A DNA stretch of 64,000 nucleotides from Lujinxingia vulgaris (GCF_007997015.1 NZ_VOSM01000006.1:248001-312000), one strand, 5' to 3'; numbered from the stretch's first letter, positions 9,773 through 19,477 are shown. Notes: a model not told the origin generated them from the sequence alone. Made by a program: numbers and translations.

Positions 9773-10013
9773 GGGTCGCGTCCTTTAACTTGCGGCGTAA
9801 CTTGCAAAATACGCAGAATTTTCCCTAAGCTGACGGTCAGGATTTATTCCATCCATCGCGAAGGACGTGCTCTTTCCACGCATCACATGCCGCCTGGCCT
9901 GCGCCTGACGCGACCTGCGTGGTGAGTGAGGGAAAAGCTCGCGCAGCTCTACCGTCGGCGAGTTGAGCCGACCTGTCGACACCGAGGGTGTCATGGTTTT
10001 GGGAGAAAGGTCT

Positions 10014-12272
10014 ATGGTTCAGTGGATTCGAAGTCAGCGTTCTCTGCAGAAGACGTGGTGGATCGCCGCGCTCTTCGTGTTTGTGATCGCGTGTAATGTC
10101 GACGACGGCGCGATCACTCGCCCCGGCTCCGGCGATGATGCCGGCGACCTGGACTCCGGCCAGCCCGACGCCAACCTGGATGTCGGGGAGCCCGATCTTG
10201 GAGAACCCGATGCCGACGTGCCCGCGCCGGCCTGCGACGACGGCATCCAGAACGGCGATGAGACTGCTGTAGATTGTGGCGGCGACTGCGCGCCCTGTGC
10301 CCTGGGTGAAGGCTGCTCCGAGGCCGCCGACTGCGAGTCGGGCTTCTGCGCCGGCAACCTCTGCGTCGATGAGAGCTGCGCCGGTGTGGAGTGCTCCGAG
10401 GAGGAGGCCTGCTACCGCGGCGCCTGCTACCTGGCGTGTGAAGACGCTGATGGCTGCAACCCGAGCTCGCGTTGCTACCAGGGCTCGTGCGTGCCGCTGG
10501 ACTGCTCCACGGCCGAGTGCACCGCCAGTGAGACCTGCTACCGCGGCGTCTGCTACGGGGCCTGCTCCGGCGATGAGGGTTGCTCGGAGGAAGGCGCCGA
10601 GTGTGTGGAGGGAAGCTGTGTGGTGCCCACCTGCGACGATGGCCTGAAAAACGGCGATGAGACGGATGTCGACTGCGGCGGCTCAACGTGTGATGCCTGC
10701 GCCGCCGGCAAGATGTGCGAAGTGGGCGAAGACTGCCAGGAGCCGCTGGCGACCCCCTGGAGCGACTGCGACTTCGGTGAGAGCACCTGCGCCGAAGTGG
10801 GCACCCAGACGCGCACGGTGACGACCTACAGCTGTGGCGAGGCCTCGACCTGTGAGGTGAATGAAGAGGTCGAGACCCAGGAATGCACCCGTGAGACCGA
10901 CGCTCAGGAGTGTGGCGAGACGGTGATTGGCGAGTGGGGCGCCTGCCAGGGCGCTGGCGAGCAGGGCGTATGCTCGACCGAGGGGCGTCGTCGGCGCGTG
11001 ATCACCAGCTTTGTCTGTGCCGATGGCGGCTGTGAGGTTGTAGAAGAAGAGGAGTTTGAGGCCTGCGTACTCGACACCGACGCTCAGGCCTGCGGCACGC
11101 CGGAGACTGGCGCGTGGAGCGAGTGCGGCGGCTTTGACAGCGTGTGTGATCAGGAAGGCACGCGCAGCCGCACTGTGACCTACTTTGAGTGCAACGGCGG
11201 CGACTGCAACGAGCGCGTCGACACCGAGACCGAGACCTGCCGCCGCTCCACCGGTGGCGATAGCTGCGGGGATACGACCTATGGTGATTGGAGCGCGTGT
11301 GAGGGTTTCAGCGGTGTCTGCGGGCAAACCGGGACGCAGTTCAGAACCGTCACCTACCGAGAATGTGCCGGTGGGGCGTGTGAGACGAGGACTGCCACGG
11401 AGAGTCAGCAGTGCACCCGCAACACCAACGGAGTTGAGTGTCAGCCCGATGTTGAGGGCAATTACAGCGCATGCAGCTATGAGGATGAGACGTGTTCCAA
11501 CAGTGGAAGTCGCACGCGCTTGGTGACCGAATACGCGTGTCAGGGAGGAAGCTGCACCTCATCGACGCGAACGGAGACCGACACTGAGGGGTGTGCTCGA
11601 AACAGAGATGGCACGACCTGTGATCAGGGCACGACCCACACCAACTGGTCGAGCTGCAGCATCGCCAGCGGTGCGTGCTCGGGCACCCAGACCCGTACCC
11701 GCACAGAACGCACCTGCAGCGGCGGCACCTGCATAAGCAACCATTTCACTGAGGAGCAGAGCTGCAACCAGACCAACGGCACGACCTGTGGCGCAGGAAC
11801 CACCCGCACGAACTACTCCGCGTGCAATCTGGCGACCAACGCCTGCTCCGGGACCCAGACCCGCACCCGCACCGACCGCACCTGCAATAACGGGACATGT
11901 GTGAGCACGGACACTCCGGAGAGCCAGAGCTGCAACGCCAGCAATGGCACCACGTGTGGTACGACCTCGACCGGCACCTGGGGAGCTTGTCTGCTCGTCC
12001 AGGGCACCTGCGGGGGAGAGCAGCGCCAAACGGTCACCTACCGGCGATGCTCCAATGGAAGCTGCACAAATGTGAGCGCTACAAACACGCGGGGCTGCAA
12101 CGCACCTTCGGGGACGAATTGCAACTGCAACATGTTGTCGGGTACCTGCACCTCAGGCGGTGTGTGTGATTGCAGTGGATCGTGTTTTGAGGGCTCCTCG
12201 TGTACCGGCCCCTCGGGCCAATGGGGCTGCTGCAGCGGTGGGCGTTGTCTGGAAGGGTTCCTCTGCCCCTGA
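10014..12272 (+). CDS. Cys-rich lipoprotein, 8 TSP1-like repeats
   Basis: A 752-residue paralog of the genes at 832, 7121 and 12678. ATG 10014 is chosen because GGGAGAAAGG lies 3-12 bases before it; an in-frame ATG-like start at 9963 would put 17 odd residues before the signal peptide. The lipobox is FVIAC, followed by [15 protein letters not shown] and an Asp/Pro-rich linker. The double DCGG/CYRG module is closest to that of the gene at 7121. Eight TSP1-like repeats follow; repeats 1-4 (PWSDC, EWGAC, AWSEC, DWSAC) are nearly the same as repeats 1-4 of the next paralog. The C-terminal cluster is Cys/Gly-rich. Function unknown. Confidence 0.9.
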   Translation: MVQWIRSQRSLQKTWWIAALFVFVIACNVDDGAITRPGSGDDAGDLDSGQPDANLDVGEPDLGEPDADVPAPACDDGIQNGDETAVDCGGDCAPCALGEGCSEAADCESGFCAGNLCVDESCAGVECSEEEACYRGACYLACEDADGCNPSSRCYQGSCVPLDCSTAECTASETCYRGVCYGACSGDEGCSEEGAECVEGSCVVPTCDDGLKNGDETDVDCGGSTCDACAAGKMCEVGEDCQEPLATPWSDCDFGESTCAEVGTQTRTVTTYSCGEASTCEVNEEVETQECTRETDAQECGETVIGEWGACQGAGEQGVCSTEGRRRRVITSFVCADGGCEVVEEEEFEACVLDTDAQACGTPETGAWSECGGFDSVCDQEGTRSRTVTYFECNGGDCNERVDTETETCRRSTGGDSCGDTTYGDWSACEGFSGVCGQTGTQFRTVTYRECAGGACETRTATESQQCTRNTNGVECQPDVEGNYSACSYEDETCSNSGSRTRLVTEYACQGGSCTSSTRTETDTEGCARNRDGTTCDQGTTHTNWSSCSIASGACSGTQTRTRTERTCSGGTCISNHFTEEQSCNQTNGTTCGAGTTRTNYSACNLATNACSGTQTRTRTDRTCNNGTCVSTDTPESQSCNASNGTTCGTTSTGTWGACLLVQGTCGGEQRQTVTYRRCSNGSCTNVSATNTRGCNAPSGTNCNCNMLSGTCTSGGVCDCSGSCFEGSSCTGPSGQWGCCSGGRCLEGFLCP

Positions 12273-12348
12273 TCGTGCGACCTCCTCGACCCGCGAAAGG
12301 TTGAGGAGGGACGCGCCCCGGCGGTATGACCTCGCCAGTGACTTCATG

Positions 12349-12383
12349 AAGACCCGACGCCCCCCCAGGCGTCGGGTCTTTTT
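12349..12383. terminator. intrinsic terminator after lipoprotein gene
   Basis: Stem AAGACCCGACGCC / GGCGTCGGGTCTT with a short C-rich loop and T-tract, 77 bp after the stop codon. Confidence 0.9.
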
Positions 12384-12677
12384 GCTCTGCGCGCTGACGG
12401 GCCAGCTGCCGAGCGCCCAGGCGCAGGATTTGCGAGACGCGCTTGCGTTGCAGGTGGATGTTTACTTAGTGTTGCAATCAGGGGTTATTCCCACAAAGAG
12501 GAGAATTGGTACGGTGCCCACTGCGCGTATCTCGTCGTATGTGAACCGATCCGGGAGGCGTCAGCGCCCTTCTGCGCCTCGCCAGACAGGCAAGCGATGG
12601 ACCTGGCTGACGCCAATGAATTCGGCTGCCGGAACCCTGCCGGTGGCCCCATGTGGAAAGATCACTGGAGCCATGCA
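12384..12677 (+). other. intergenic leader of fourth Cys-rich lipoprotein
   Basis: No gene is supported. Frames that cross this region begin inside the preceding gene or upstream of the terminator and lack ribosome binding sites. AT-rich sequence around 12455-12500 is the likely promoter area. GGAG at 12667-12670 serves the ATG at 12678. Confidence 0.4.
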
Positions 12678-15329
12678 ATGCACTTAAAAGTCAAAACGAT
12701 GCCCCGGCGGGCGTTGGGTTGGATGATGATCCTGCTCATCAGCGCCACCCTGGCCTGCAACACCGACGATGACTCGGTGATGATCCCCGGCGAAGACGTC
12801 GAGCTCGACAGCGGCTCGCCGGACACACCCATCGACGATGCCGGCGAAGACGGGGGCCAGCCCGATGCCGACACCACCCCGGCGCCCACCTGCGACGATG
12901 GCGAAAAAAACGGCCAGGAGAGTGGGGTGGATTGCGGCGGCCCCGACTGCGAGGCCTGTGATGTGGGGGAGTCCTGTGAGGCATCTGTGGACTGCGCCTC
13001 GGGCTTTTGCACCGGCGGGGTCTGCGTCGATGAGAGCTGCGCCGAGGTGGAGTGTGAGACCGGCGAGTCCTGCTACCGCGCGGTGTGCTACGCTGCCTGC
13101 GAGTCGCCGGATGATTGTGAGGCCGGCTCGCGCTGCTACGAGGGTGCCTGTGTGGTTCAGGACTGCGACGTGGTCGAGTGCGCCGCCGAGCAGACCTGCT
13201 ACCGCGGCGTCTGCTATGGGGCCTGCTCCGATGATGAGAGCTGCACCGAAGAGGGCGCCGAGTGCCTCGATGGCAGCTGCGTGGTCCCCACCTGCGAAGA
13301 CGGCCTGCAGAACGGCGAAGAGACCGACATCGACTGCGGCGGCCCCGACTGTGAGGCCTGCGAGCCGGGTAAGATGTGCGAGCTTACTGAAGACTGCCAG
13401 CCGCCGGTCGAGTTGCCCTGGAGCGACTGCGACTTTGGCGAGAGCACCTGCGCCGAAGTTGGCACCCGCGAACGCCTGGTCACCCGTTACGTGTGCGGCG
13501 ATCAGATGACCTGCGAGATCGTCGAAGAGGTGGAGACCGAGAGCTGCACCCGTGAGACCGACGCGCTCGAGTGTGGCGAGACGGTGATTGGCGAGTGGGG
13601 CGACTGCCAGGGCGCTGGCGAGCAGGGCGTGTGTTCGACCGAGGGCCAGCGTCGGCGCGTGATCACAAGCTTTGTCTGCGCCGAGGGCGGCTGCGATGTG
13701 GTGGAAGAAGAAGAGTTCGAGAGCTGCGTGCTCGACACCGACGCCCAGGCCTGCGGCACCCCCGAGGCTGGCGAGTGGAGCGCGTGCGGGGGCTTCGACA
13801 GCGTCTGCGATCAGACTGGCGAGCGCAGCCGCACCGTGACCTACTTCGAGTGTGGAAGCGGCGATTGCGTGGAGCGCGTCGACACCGAAGTCGAAGCCTG
13901 CAACCGCTCCACCACTGGCGAGAGCTGCGGTGAGGAGACCTACGGCGACTGGAGCCCGTGTGAGGGATTCAACGGCGTGTGCGGCCAGACCGGGACGCAG
14001 TCGCGCATGGTGACCTATCGCGAGTGTAATGGTGGCGAATGCTCCACGCGCACCGACACCGAGAGCCAGCTCTGTACCCGCGACACCACCGGTGATTCCT
14101 GTCAGGACGATGTCGTCGGCGACTGGTCGAGCTGCAGCTACGACGACGCGCTCTGCTCGACCAGCGGCAGCCGCATTCGCACCATCACCGAGTACGCCTG
14201 CCAGGGCGGAAGTTGCGCCCAGTCCAGCCGCACCGAGACCGACACCGCCGGCTGCGCGCGCAGCACCGAGGGCGACAGCTGCGGCGCCGAAGAGAACGGC
14301 GCCTGGTCGAACTGCACGTATCCTACTGAGTGCTCCACCCAGGGAAGCCGCACCCGCACGGTGACCTACCGCGAATGCACCGACGGCGGCTGCGCCACGC
14401 TGACTCGCACCGAGACCGACAGCGCCAGCTGCACGCGCACCACCGCCGGCAGCAGCTGTGGTGCTGGCGTCACTGAGACGCCCTGGACGGCCTGCAGCGG
14501 CTTTGCCGACGTGTGTGACACCACCGGCACGCGGTCTCGGGAGGTCACCACGCGGACCTGCTCGGGCGGAACCTGCCAGTCGAACACCGTTACCGAAAAC
14601 GGGAGCTGCACGCGCACCGTGGCTCCCGGCACCACCTGTGGAGCGGGCACGACCTGGGGTAACTGGTCGACGTGCAACATCGCCAGCGGCGAGTGCTCGG
14701 GCACTCAGACGCGCACCCGGACCGAACGCACCTGCAGCGGCGGGAGCTGCCAGAGCAACAACTTCACCGAGAGTCGTAGCTGCAATCAGAGCAACGGCAC
14801 CACCTGCGGTTCGGGCACGACCTGGACCGCGTGGTCGAGCTGCAGCATTGCCAGCGGCGCCTGCTCGGGCACCCGGACGCGCACCCGCACCGAGCGCACC
14901 TGCAGCAACGGCACCTGCACAAGCAGCAACTTCACCGAGAGCCAGAGCTGCAACCAGACCAACGGTACAACCTGCGGTGCGGGGATAACCTACGGTTCCT
15001 GGGGCGCCTGCAATTACTCCAACTCGTGCGATAACAGCGCCACGAAAACGCGGACCCAGTACACGCGCACCTGCTCCAGCGGGACGTGCGTCACATCGAC
15101 GTCCACCGACACCGGCAGCTGCTCGCGTAATACGAATGGCGTCAGCTGCGGAAGCACGGATTATGGTTCCTGGTCGTCGTGCTCACCTGCCCCGCTCTGT
15201 GAGTGGTCCCGTCGAAGCCGCTCGGTGACCACGTATAACTGCTCCAGCGGAAGTTGCTCCTCGTCGACGTCGACGCAGTCCGAGAGGTGTTATTATAACG
15301 CACCGGCTCCGGGGCAGATGTGCCCCTGA
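12678..15329 (+). CDS. Cys-rich lipoprotein, 11 TSP1-like repeats
   Basis: An 883-residue paralog. ATG 12678 has GGAG 7 bases upstream; the longer frame from 12597 adds 27 residues that do not look like a signal peptide. The lipobox is ATLAC, followed by an Asp-rich linker, then the double DCGG/CYRG module and 11 TSP1-like repeats (PWSDC, EWGDC, EWSAC, DWSPC, DWSSC, AWSNC, PWTAC, NWSTC, AWSSC, SWGAC, SWSSC). Repeats 8 and 9 are near copies. It ends shortly after the last repeat (YNAPAPGQMCP), so it lacks the extra C-terminal Cys cluster of its paralogs. Probably a surface protein; partner unknown. Confidence 0.9.
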   Translation: MHLKVKTMPRRALGWMMILLISATLACNTDDDSVMIPGEDVELDSGSPDTPIDDAGEDGGQPDADTTPAPTCDDGEKNGQESGVDCGGPDCEACDVGESCEASVDCASGFCTGGVCVDESCAEVECETGESCYRAVCYAACESPDDCEAGSRCYEGACVVQDCDVVECAAEQTCYRGVCYGACSDDESCTEEGAECLDGSCVVPTCEDGLQNGEETDIDCGGPDCEACEPGKMCELTEDCQPPVELPWSDCDFGESTCAEVGTRERLVTRYVCGDQMTCEIVEEVETESCTRETDALECGETVIGEWGDCQGAGEQGVCSTEGQRRRVITSFVCAEGGCDVVEEEEFESCVLDTDAQACGTPEAGEWSACGGFDSVCDQTGERSRTVTYFECGSGDCVERVDTEVEACNRSTTGESCGEETYGDWSPCEGFNGVCGQTGTQSRMVTYRECNGGECSTRTDTESQLCTRDTTGDSCQDDVVGDWSSCSYDDALCSTSGSRIRTITEYACQGGSCAQSSRTETDTAGCARSTEGDSCGAEENGAWSNCTYPTECSTQGSRTRTVTYRECTDGGCATLTRTETDSASCTRTTAGSSCGAGVTETPWTACSGFADVCDTTGTRSREVTTRTCSGGTCQSNTVTENGSCTRTVAPGTTCGAGTTWGNWSTCNIASGECSGTQTRTRTERTCSGGSCQSNNFTESRSCNQSNGTTCGSGTTWTAWSSCSIASGACSGTRTRTRTERTCSNGTCTSSNFTESQSCNQTNGTTCGAGITYGSWGACNYSNSCDNSATKTRTQYTRTCSSGTCVTSTSTDTGSCSRNTNGVSCGSTDYGSWSSCSPAPLCEWSRRSRSVTTYNCSSGSCSSSTSTQSERCYYNAPAPGQMCP

Positions 15330-15347
15330 TAGGTCTCGTCCCATAAA

Positions 15348-15423
15348 GCATCCGGCCGCCATCGGCGGCCGGATGCCCTGATCGAAAAAACCCCGGCGGT
15401 GCATTGCACCGCCGGGGGTTTTT
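15348..15423. terminator. double hairpin terminator between convergent genes
   Basis: The first stem-loop is GCATCCGGCCGCC-ATC-GGCGGCCGGATGC (15348-15376). The second is A6-CCCCGGCGGTGC-ATT-GCACCGCCGGGG-T5 (15385-15423). It can serve the lipoprotein gene on the plus strand and hmuY on the minus strand. Confidence 0.88.
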
Positions 15424-15468
15424 GTTCAGGGAATCCTTTGTTCAGGGATTCCTTTGCTCAGGGAATCC
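15421..15468. repeat. three tandem 16-bp repeats
   Basis: TTTGTTCAGGGAATCC, TTTGTTCAGGGATTCC and TTTGCTCAGGGAATCC lie head to tail directly after the double terminator, with one change each. No function is apparent. Confidence 0.85.
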
Positions 15469-15545
15469 TCTTGCACCTCCTCATCACCATGGGCTTTTTG
15501 AAACACACCGGCGCATAAGCGTTGAGGTGCAGAACGCCACCCTGA

Positions 15546-17183
15546 TTAAAAGCTCGAGGCGTTGGGGCCGGTGTAGGCCAGGCGCAGCTCAAAGACGCCA
15601 TCGGCAAACGAGGCGACGCGCACCTTGGCGTAGCCGCCATCTTCCAGCGCCACGACAAAGGTTTTGGCGGCCGGGCTCACCGTGTGGGTGGTGAAGTCGT
15701 AGTCGTACCACTCCGCCAGCACGGGGTTGCCAGAATACTCGGCGCCGGAGGGCTGGATGGTCAGGGTCTCGTCGACCTCGTAGCCCTCGGTCGGGGCTTC
15801 GGTGAGGGCCTCAAAGTCGTCTTCCAGGGCCAGCACGGCGACAGAGCCTTCCGGGGCGGTGGTGCCGCCGAAGGCGCGGGCCTGGTAGTTTTTAAAGGCG
15901 ATATCCCAGCTTGCGCCAGCTTCCACAACCTGACCCAGGGTCAGTGAGATGTTGGCCCAGCTCTCGGCGTTGCTGGCGTCAACTTCCAGGGTGGTCTCTT
16001 CGACCACCGCCTCGATGGCTTCAAAGCGCAGCTGGTAGATGCCCCCGTCGTAGTCGAGGATCTCGAGCTTGCCGTAGGAGCCGTCGGCCAGGCGCAGCAC
16101 AAAGACGCCTTCGGCCGGGCTGACTGTGTGGGTGGTCATGTCGTAGTCGAACCAGTTGGAAAGCGCGGCGTTCTGCGCCACGGGCTCCGCGCCGGGGGGG
16201 CCGGCGGGGACCTCCATCGTGTCGACCACAAAGCCTAAGGTGTTGGTGGTGATGAGCGTCTCGAAGTCGGCTTCGGCGTTGAGGGGAAGGGCGCCGGCAA
16301 GGCCCGCGCCGCTCACGCCACTGTTGGTCTGGAAGCCGGTGCGCTGAATCGCAATATCCCAGGTCAGCTCGGCCGTCGCGTCGCCGACGGTGACGGCTTC
16401 TTTGTCGAGGAGCGAGACGTAGGTCCAGGCCTCGCTCGACGAGGCGTCGATGGTGAAGGTGCCTTCGACCGGATCTTGAGGATCTTCAGGATCTTCGGGG
16501 TCTTCAGGATCTTCGGGGTCTTCAGGATCTTCAACATCCGGAAGCGTGACCTCACCTTCGGGCGCGGCGATGCTGTCGAAGCGCAGCGTCACAAAGCCGG
16601 AGGTGCCGGCCTCGTCGTAGTAGTCGAGGAGCTGGACCTTCACATAATCCTCTTCGCTCAGGCGCAGCACGTAGACGCGGTCGCGCGCGCTGAGCGTGTG
16701 GGTGGTCTGGTCGTAGTCATACCAGGCACCCTCCTGCTGAAAGACCAGCCCCGGGTTCTGCCCCCGCTCATCCGGCTCGCCCTGCACATCGGTGATGTAG
16801 GTGCCGGCGGGCGCTTCAGTGAGCGCTTCAAAATCTTCGCCTTCCAGGATCTGCACGCTGACCGAGCCTGCGCCGCTGACGCCGCCGTTGACCAGGATCT
16901 GAAAGCGCTGCAGCGCCAGATGCCAGTTCTCCTGCTCGAAATCGGTGCCCTCGACGAGCTCGGCGTCGAGGAGGTTCAAGAACTGAAAACTCTCGGCGTC
17001 CTGCGTGTCGATGGTGAGCTGGTGCCAGTCGTACTCCTCACCGTCGGTATCCGGGCCGGTGCCGGTGTCGGTGTCTTCGGTATCCACGTCGTCGCGAAGA
17101 TCGTTGGCGCAGGCGCTGGCCGTGCCGGCGATAAGCAGCGCCACAAGCAGGCGCCAGATCAGGTTTTTTGAAAGATGCTTCAT
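15546..17183 (-). CDS. triple HmuY-like heme-binding lipoprotein
   Basis: A 545-residue protein with a signal peptide and lipobox-like TASAC. Three tandem domains of about 150 residues resemble HmuY, a hemophore-like heme-binding family best known from Bacteroidota. Each has a W-x-[IL]-A-x-[QK] strand early and the signature W[FY]DYDxTTHTxSP followed by VxVLRLxDGxYxKxxxLD and a closing LRF/LRL strand. Domains 1 and 2 are joined by an Asp-Pro-Glu repeat linker (about residues 220-240), encoded by 9-18-bp DNA repeats near 16473-16530. It lies 56 bp downstream of the TonB receptor and probably shares its transcript. Single-domain HmuY is usual, so the triplication is notable. The heme ligands cannot be assigned here. 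Confidence 0.82.
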   Translation of the reverse strand: MKHLSKNLIWRLLVALLIAGTASACANDLRDDVDTEDTDTGTGPDTDGEEYDWHQLTIDTQDAESFQFLNLLDAELVEGTDFEQENWHLALQRFQILVNGGVSGAGSVSVQILEGEDFEALTEAPAGTYITDVQGEPDERGQNPGLVFQQEGAWYDYDQTTHTLSARDRVYVLRLSEEDYVKVQLLDYYDEAGTSGFVTLRFDSIAAPEGEVTLPDVEDPEDPEDPEDPEDPEDPQDPVEGTFTIDASSSEAWTYVSLLDKEAVTVGDATAELTWDIAIQRTGFQTNSGVSGAGLAGALPLNAEADFETLITTNTLGFVVDTMEVPAGPPGAEPVAQNAALSNWFDYDMTTHTVSPAEGVFVLRLADGSYGKLEILDYDGGIYQLRFEAIEAVVEETTLEVDASNAESWANISLTLGQVVEAGASWDIAFKNYQARAFGGTTAPEGSVAVLALEDDFEALTEAPTEGYEVDETLTIQPSGAEYSGNPVLAEWYDYDFTTHTVSPAAKTFVVALEDGGYAKVRVASFADGVFELRLAYTGPNASSF

Positions 17184-17239
17184 GTTAAAACTCCAACATA
17201 TTCATGGGGTTAGGGTTCGTTGTTCGAAGGGGTGATGCG

Positions 17240-19336
17240 TCAGTAGCGCGCGCTGAGTGCGGCAAAGAGCGCGCGGGGGGCGATGGGCAAAAAGCGCGCG
17301 TCGCCCTGGTTCAAGAGGTTGGTGCCCTGCAGCGACACCGAAAAATGATCGCCGAAATCGCGCCAGAGGTGGGCGTCGACCAGCGCCGAGGGCGGTGCAA
17401 TCTCGGGCTCGGCAAGCTCGGTGGTGCCGTCGAAGTAGTAGGTGCGCGCGCTTGTGAGCTGGGCGCGCAGGTTGGCTTTGAGCCCCAGAGGCAGGCGGTC
17501 GGCCCCAAACGTAAAGCTGAGCCGGTGGGGGGCGCGGCCCTCCAGGGGGCGGCTCTGATCGCGATCCAGGGTGTCGGTCAGTGTGTAACCCAGCTCCAGG
17601 CGCACGCCCTTGCCGGGGCGCAGGCGCAGCATGGATTCGAGCCCGCGGGTGCGGGCGCTGGCGATGTTTTTGTAGCTGAACACCAGCGCCTGACCTGCGC
17701 CGGCGCTCTCGGTGGTGGTGGTGCCGATGAGGTTGTCGAGCTCGTTCCAGAAGAGGTTGATCTCGACATCGAGGCGCTCCAGCGGTCGCCACTGCGCGCC
17801 GAGCTGAAAGGAGCGCGAGGTCTCCGGCTCCAGATCGGGGTTGCCCTCAATGACGTAGCCCACCGCCGGGTTCTCAAAGTCGAGCAGAAGTTCCTGGAAA
17901 CTGGGCGCGCGGTAGGCCATCGCCGCGCTTCCCAGCAGGTTGAGATCCTCGAAGACCTGATAGCGCGCCGAGAGGGCGGGGCTTGGGTGAAAGCCGTACT
18001 GGGAGTCCAGATCGAGGCGGATGCCGGGCATCAAAACAAGCTGCTGGGCGTCGCCAAAAAACCACTCGTCCTGGGCAAAGAGCGCCAGGCGATCGCGGGC
18101 GCCGCCGCCTCCTTCGAGCCTCTCGGAGTCGAAGCGGTGCAGCGCGCCTTCGACGCCGAGGGTCAGGATGTTGGTGTCACTTAGGGTGCGCTCGTAGACG
18201 CTCTCCACGATCGCCTGGGACTCGCTGCTGTCTTCGTAACGATCCAGGGCGTCGGAGCGGCGCTGATCGTAGAAGAACTGGTTGCGAAAGACCTGAAAGG
18301 TGGCCGTGGTGCGCAGCCGGCCCTGACCCTCGTGTTGGGCGTAGATCGAGGCCAGGCCATCCTCATAGGCGTTGAGGCGATCGAAGACCGCGCGCGAGGC
18401 GCCCGGGTCGACCCGCTCCTGACGGCGCAAAAGATAGGAGCCGCGCGCGCCCAGCTCCCAGTGCTCTCCCAGATCGAGCGCGCCGCCGGCGCCGGCCTGC
18501 GTCTCGTTGTAGGCGCTGCCGGTGGAGAAGATGTCTTGGGGCGATAAGTCGTATCCATCGGCCTGGCGGTGGTTGGCTTCCAGGTGGGCGCGCCAGCCTT
18601 CGCGGTTCATGCCGGCGCGGCCACCGGCCTCAATCTGGTTGCGTTGGCCGTAGCCCAGGGTGGCCTCGGCCTCATATGGTTCTTTGCTTTTGCGGGTGAT
18701 GATGTTGATGACGCCGGCCATCGCGTCGGCGCCGTAGAGGGCGGAGCCCGGGCCGCGCAACACCTCGACCTGCTCGATGTTGCGGGCGTTGAAGCGGTCG
18801 AGATCGACGACCCCGTTGACGCGGCCGGCCACGCGCTGCCCGTCGACCAGGATCAGCACGTAGTCGGAGTCCATTCCCTGCAGGCGCACGCCGGTGCCGC
18901 CGACGGTGGGCACAAGCTCCGCGCCGGCCTGGGCGGCCAGGATCTCGGAGACGTCCCGGGCGCCGGAGGCCTCAATCGCGTCGCGGTCGATGACCGTGAC
19001 GGGCACCGGGCTGTCTTCAATGCGTTGGGCGCGCCGGGTGCCGGTGACCACCAGCGGACCGCGGGCCCGACGCTTTTCGCGCGTCGGGTCTGCGGTGTGG
19101 GTGGGGGCTTCAGTGAGGCTTTTGGTGGCGTCGGGAGCCCCTTCATCCTCAGGTGCGGTGCGCTCCTCGTCGCGATCTTCCCGGGGAGCCTCGGTGCTTG
19201 CCTCCGGGGTACCGTCCGCTTCGGAAGCGTCCTGCGCAAAGGCGGAGGTCGGGCTCAGCGCCAGGCTGAACGCCAGCACGCGCAGAAGATAGCGGGGCGT
19301 GTGAGGAGGGCGTCGAGGTGAGGCGAGAGGTGTCAT
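17240..19336 (-). CDS. TonB-dependent outer-membrane heme receptor
   Basis: A 698-residue outer-membrane receptor. ATG 19336 is preferred over TTG 19381, because the longer form would swallow a regulatory dyad and spoil the signal peptide (LLRVLAFSLALSPTSAFAQ). After an acidic linker, the plug domain begins VVTGTRRAQRIEDSPVPVTV and contains LVDGQRV, VEVLRGPGSALYGADAMAGV and INIITRKSK. The rest is a 22-strand-type barrel ending in an aromatic residue (ALSARY). The neighbours, HmuY-like protein and HmuTUVS, make heme or a hemoprotein the likely substrate. TonB, ExbB and ExbD are not in the window. Regulation by the dyads at 19364-19477 is likely. Confidence 0.88.
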   Translation of the reverse strand: MTPLASPRRPPHTPRYLLRVLAFSLALSPTSAFAQDASEADGTPEASTEAPREDRDEERTAPEDEGAPDATKSLTEAPTHTADPTREKRRARGPLVVTGTRRAQRIEDSPVPVTVIDRDAIEASGARDVSEILAAQAGAELVPTVGGTGVRLQGMDSDYVLILVDGQRVAGRVNGVVDLDRFNARNIEQVEVLRGPGSALYGADAMAGVINIITRKSKEPYEAEATLGYGQRNQIEAGGRAGMNREGWRAHLEANHRQADGYDLSPQDIFSTGSAYNETQAGAGGALDLGEHWELGARGSYLLRRQERVDPGASRAVFDRLNAYEDGLASIYAQHEGQGRLRTTATFQVFRNQFFYDQRRSDALDRYEDSSESQAIVESVYERTLSDTNILTLGVEGALHRFDSERLEGGGGARDRLALFAQDEWFFGDAQQLVLMPGIRLDLDSQYGFHPSPALSARYQVFEDLNLLGSAAMAYRAPSFQELLLDFENPAVGYVIEGNPDLEPETSRSFQLGAQWRPLERLDVEINLFWNELDNLIGTTTTESAGAGQALVFSYKNIASARTRGLESMLRLRPGKGVRLELGYTLTDTLDRDQSRPLEGRAPHRLSFTFGADRLPLGLKANLRAQLTSARTYYFDGTTELAEPEIAPPSALVDAHLWRDFGDHFSVSLQGTNLLNQGDARFLPIAPRALFAALSARY

Positions 19337-19363
19337 GGTGGGGTTCACTGCAGTTGGTTCGAT

Positions 19364-19382
19364 ATTGAAAACCAGTTTCAAT
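19364..19382. promoter_or_regulatory. operator dyad 1, ATTGAAA-N5-TTTCAAT
   Basis: A perfect 7-5-7 inverted repeat (ATTGAAA ACCAG TTTCAAT), 19 bp like a Fur box, 28 bp upstream of the receptor ATG. A Fur-family or heme-responsive repressor is likely; which one is not shown. Confidence 0.65.
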
Positions 19383-19398
19383 TAGGAGGGATAATGAC

Positions 19399-19415
19399 TG
19401 ACAGGATGGCTGTCA
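19399..19415. promoter_or_regulatory. dyad TGACAG-N5-CTGTCA
   Basis: A perfect 6-5-6 inverted repeat (TGACAG GATGG CTGTCA) between operator dyads 1 and 2. It has the same 5-nt spacer but different half-sites, so it may bind a second regulator. Confidence 0.45.
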
Positions 19416-19428
19416 AAGAGAAATTGAA

Positions 19429-19447
19429 ATTGAAACCGATTTTCAAT
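19429..19447. promoter_or_regulatory. operator dyad 2, ATTGAAA-N5-TTTCAAT
   Basis: ATTGAAA CCGAT TTTCAAT, with half-sites identical to dyad 1. Its centre is 30 bp from that of dyad 3, about three helical turns, so both would lie on the same DNA face. Confidence 0.65.
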
Positions 19448-19458
19448 CTCTGCTTGAA

Positions 19459-19477
19459 ATTGAAATTGTTTTTCAAT
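19459..19477. promoter_or_regulatory. operator dyad 3, ATTGAAA-N5-TTTCAAT
   Basis: ATTGAAA TTGTT TTTCAAT, 72 bp upstream of the hmuT start. Together with dyad 2 it probably overlaps the hmuT promoter. Confidence 0.65.

Noticed and set aside
9773-10013. Cobalamin riboswitch before the BtuF-like gene
   Set aside because: No B12-box-like or conserved core segment is visible in the divergent region.
12160-12687. 175-codon frame between two lipoprotein genes
   Set aside because: It begins inside the preceding gene, runs through the terminator at 12349-12383 and has no family signature.
19337-19381. TTG start adding 15 residues to the TonB receptor
   Set aside because: It would place operator dyad 1 inside the coding sequence and put a non-signal sequence before the signal peptide.
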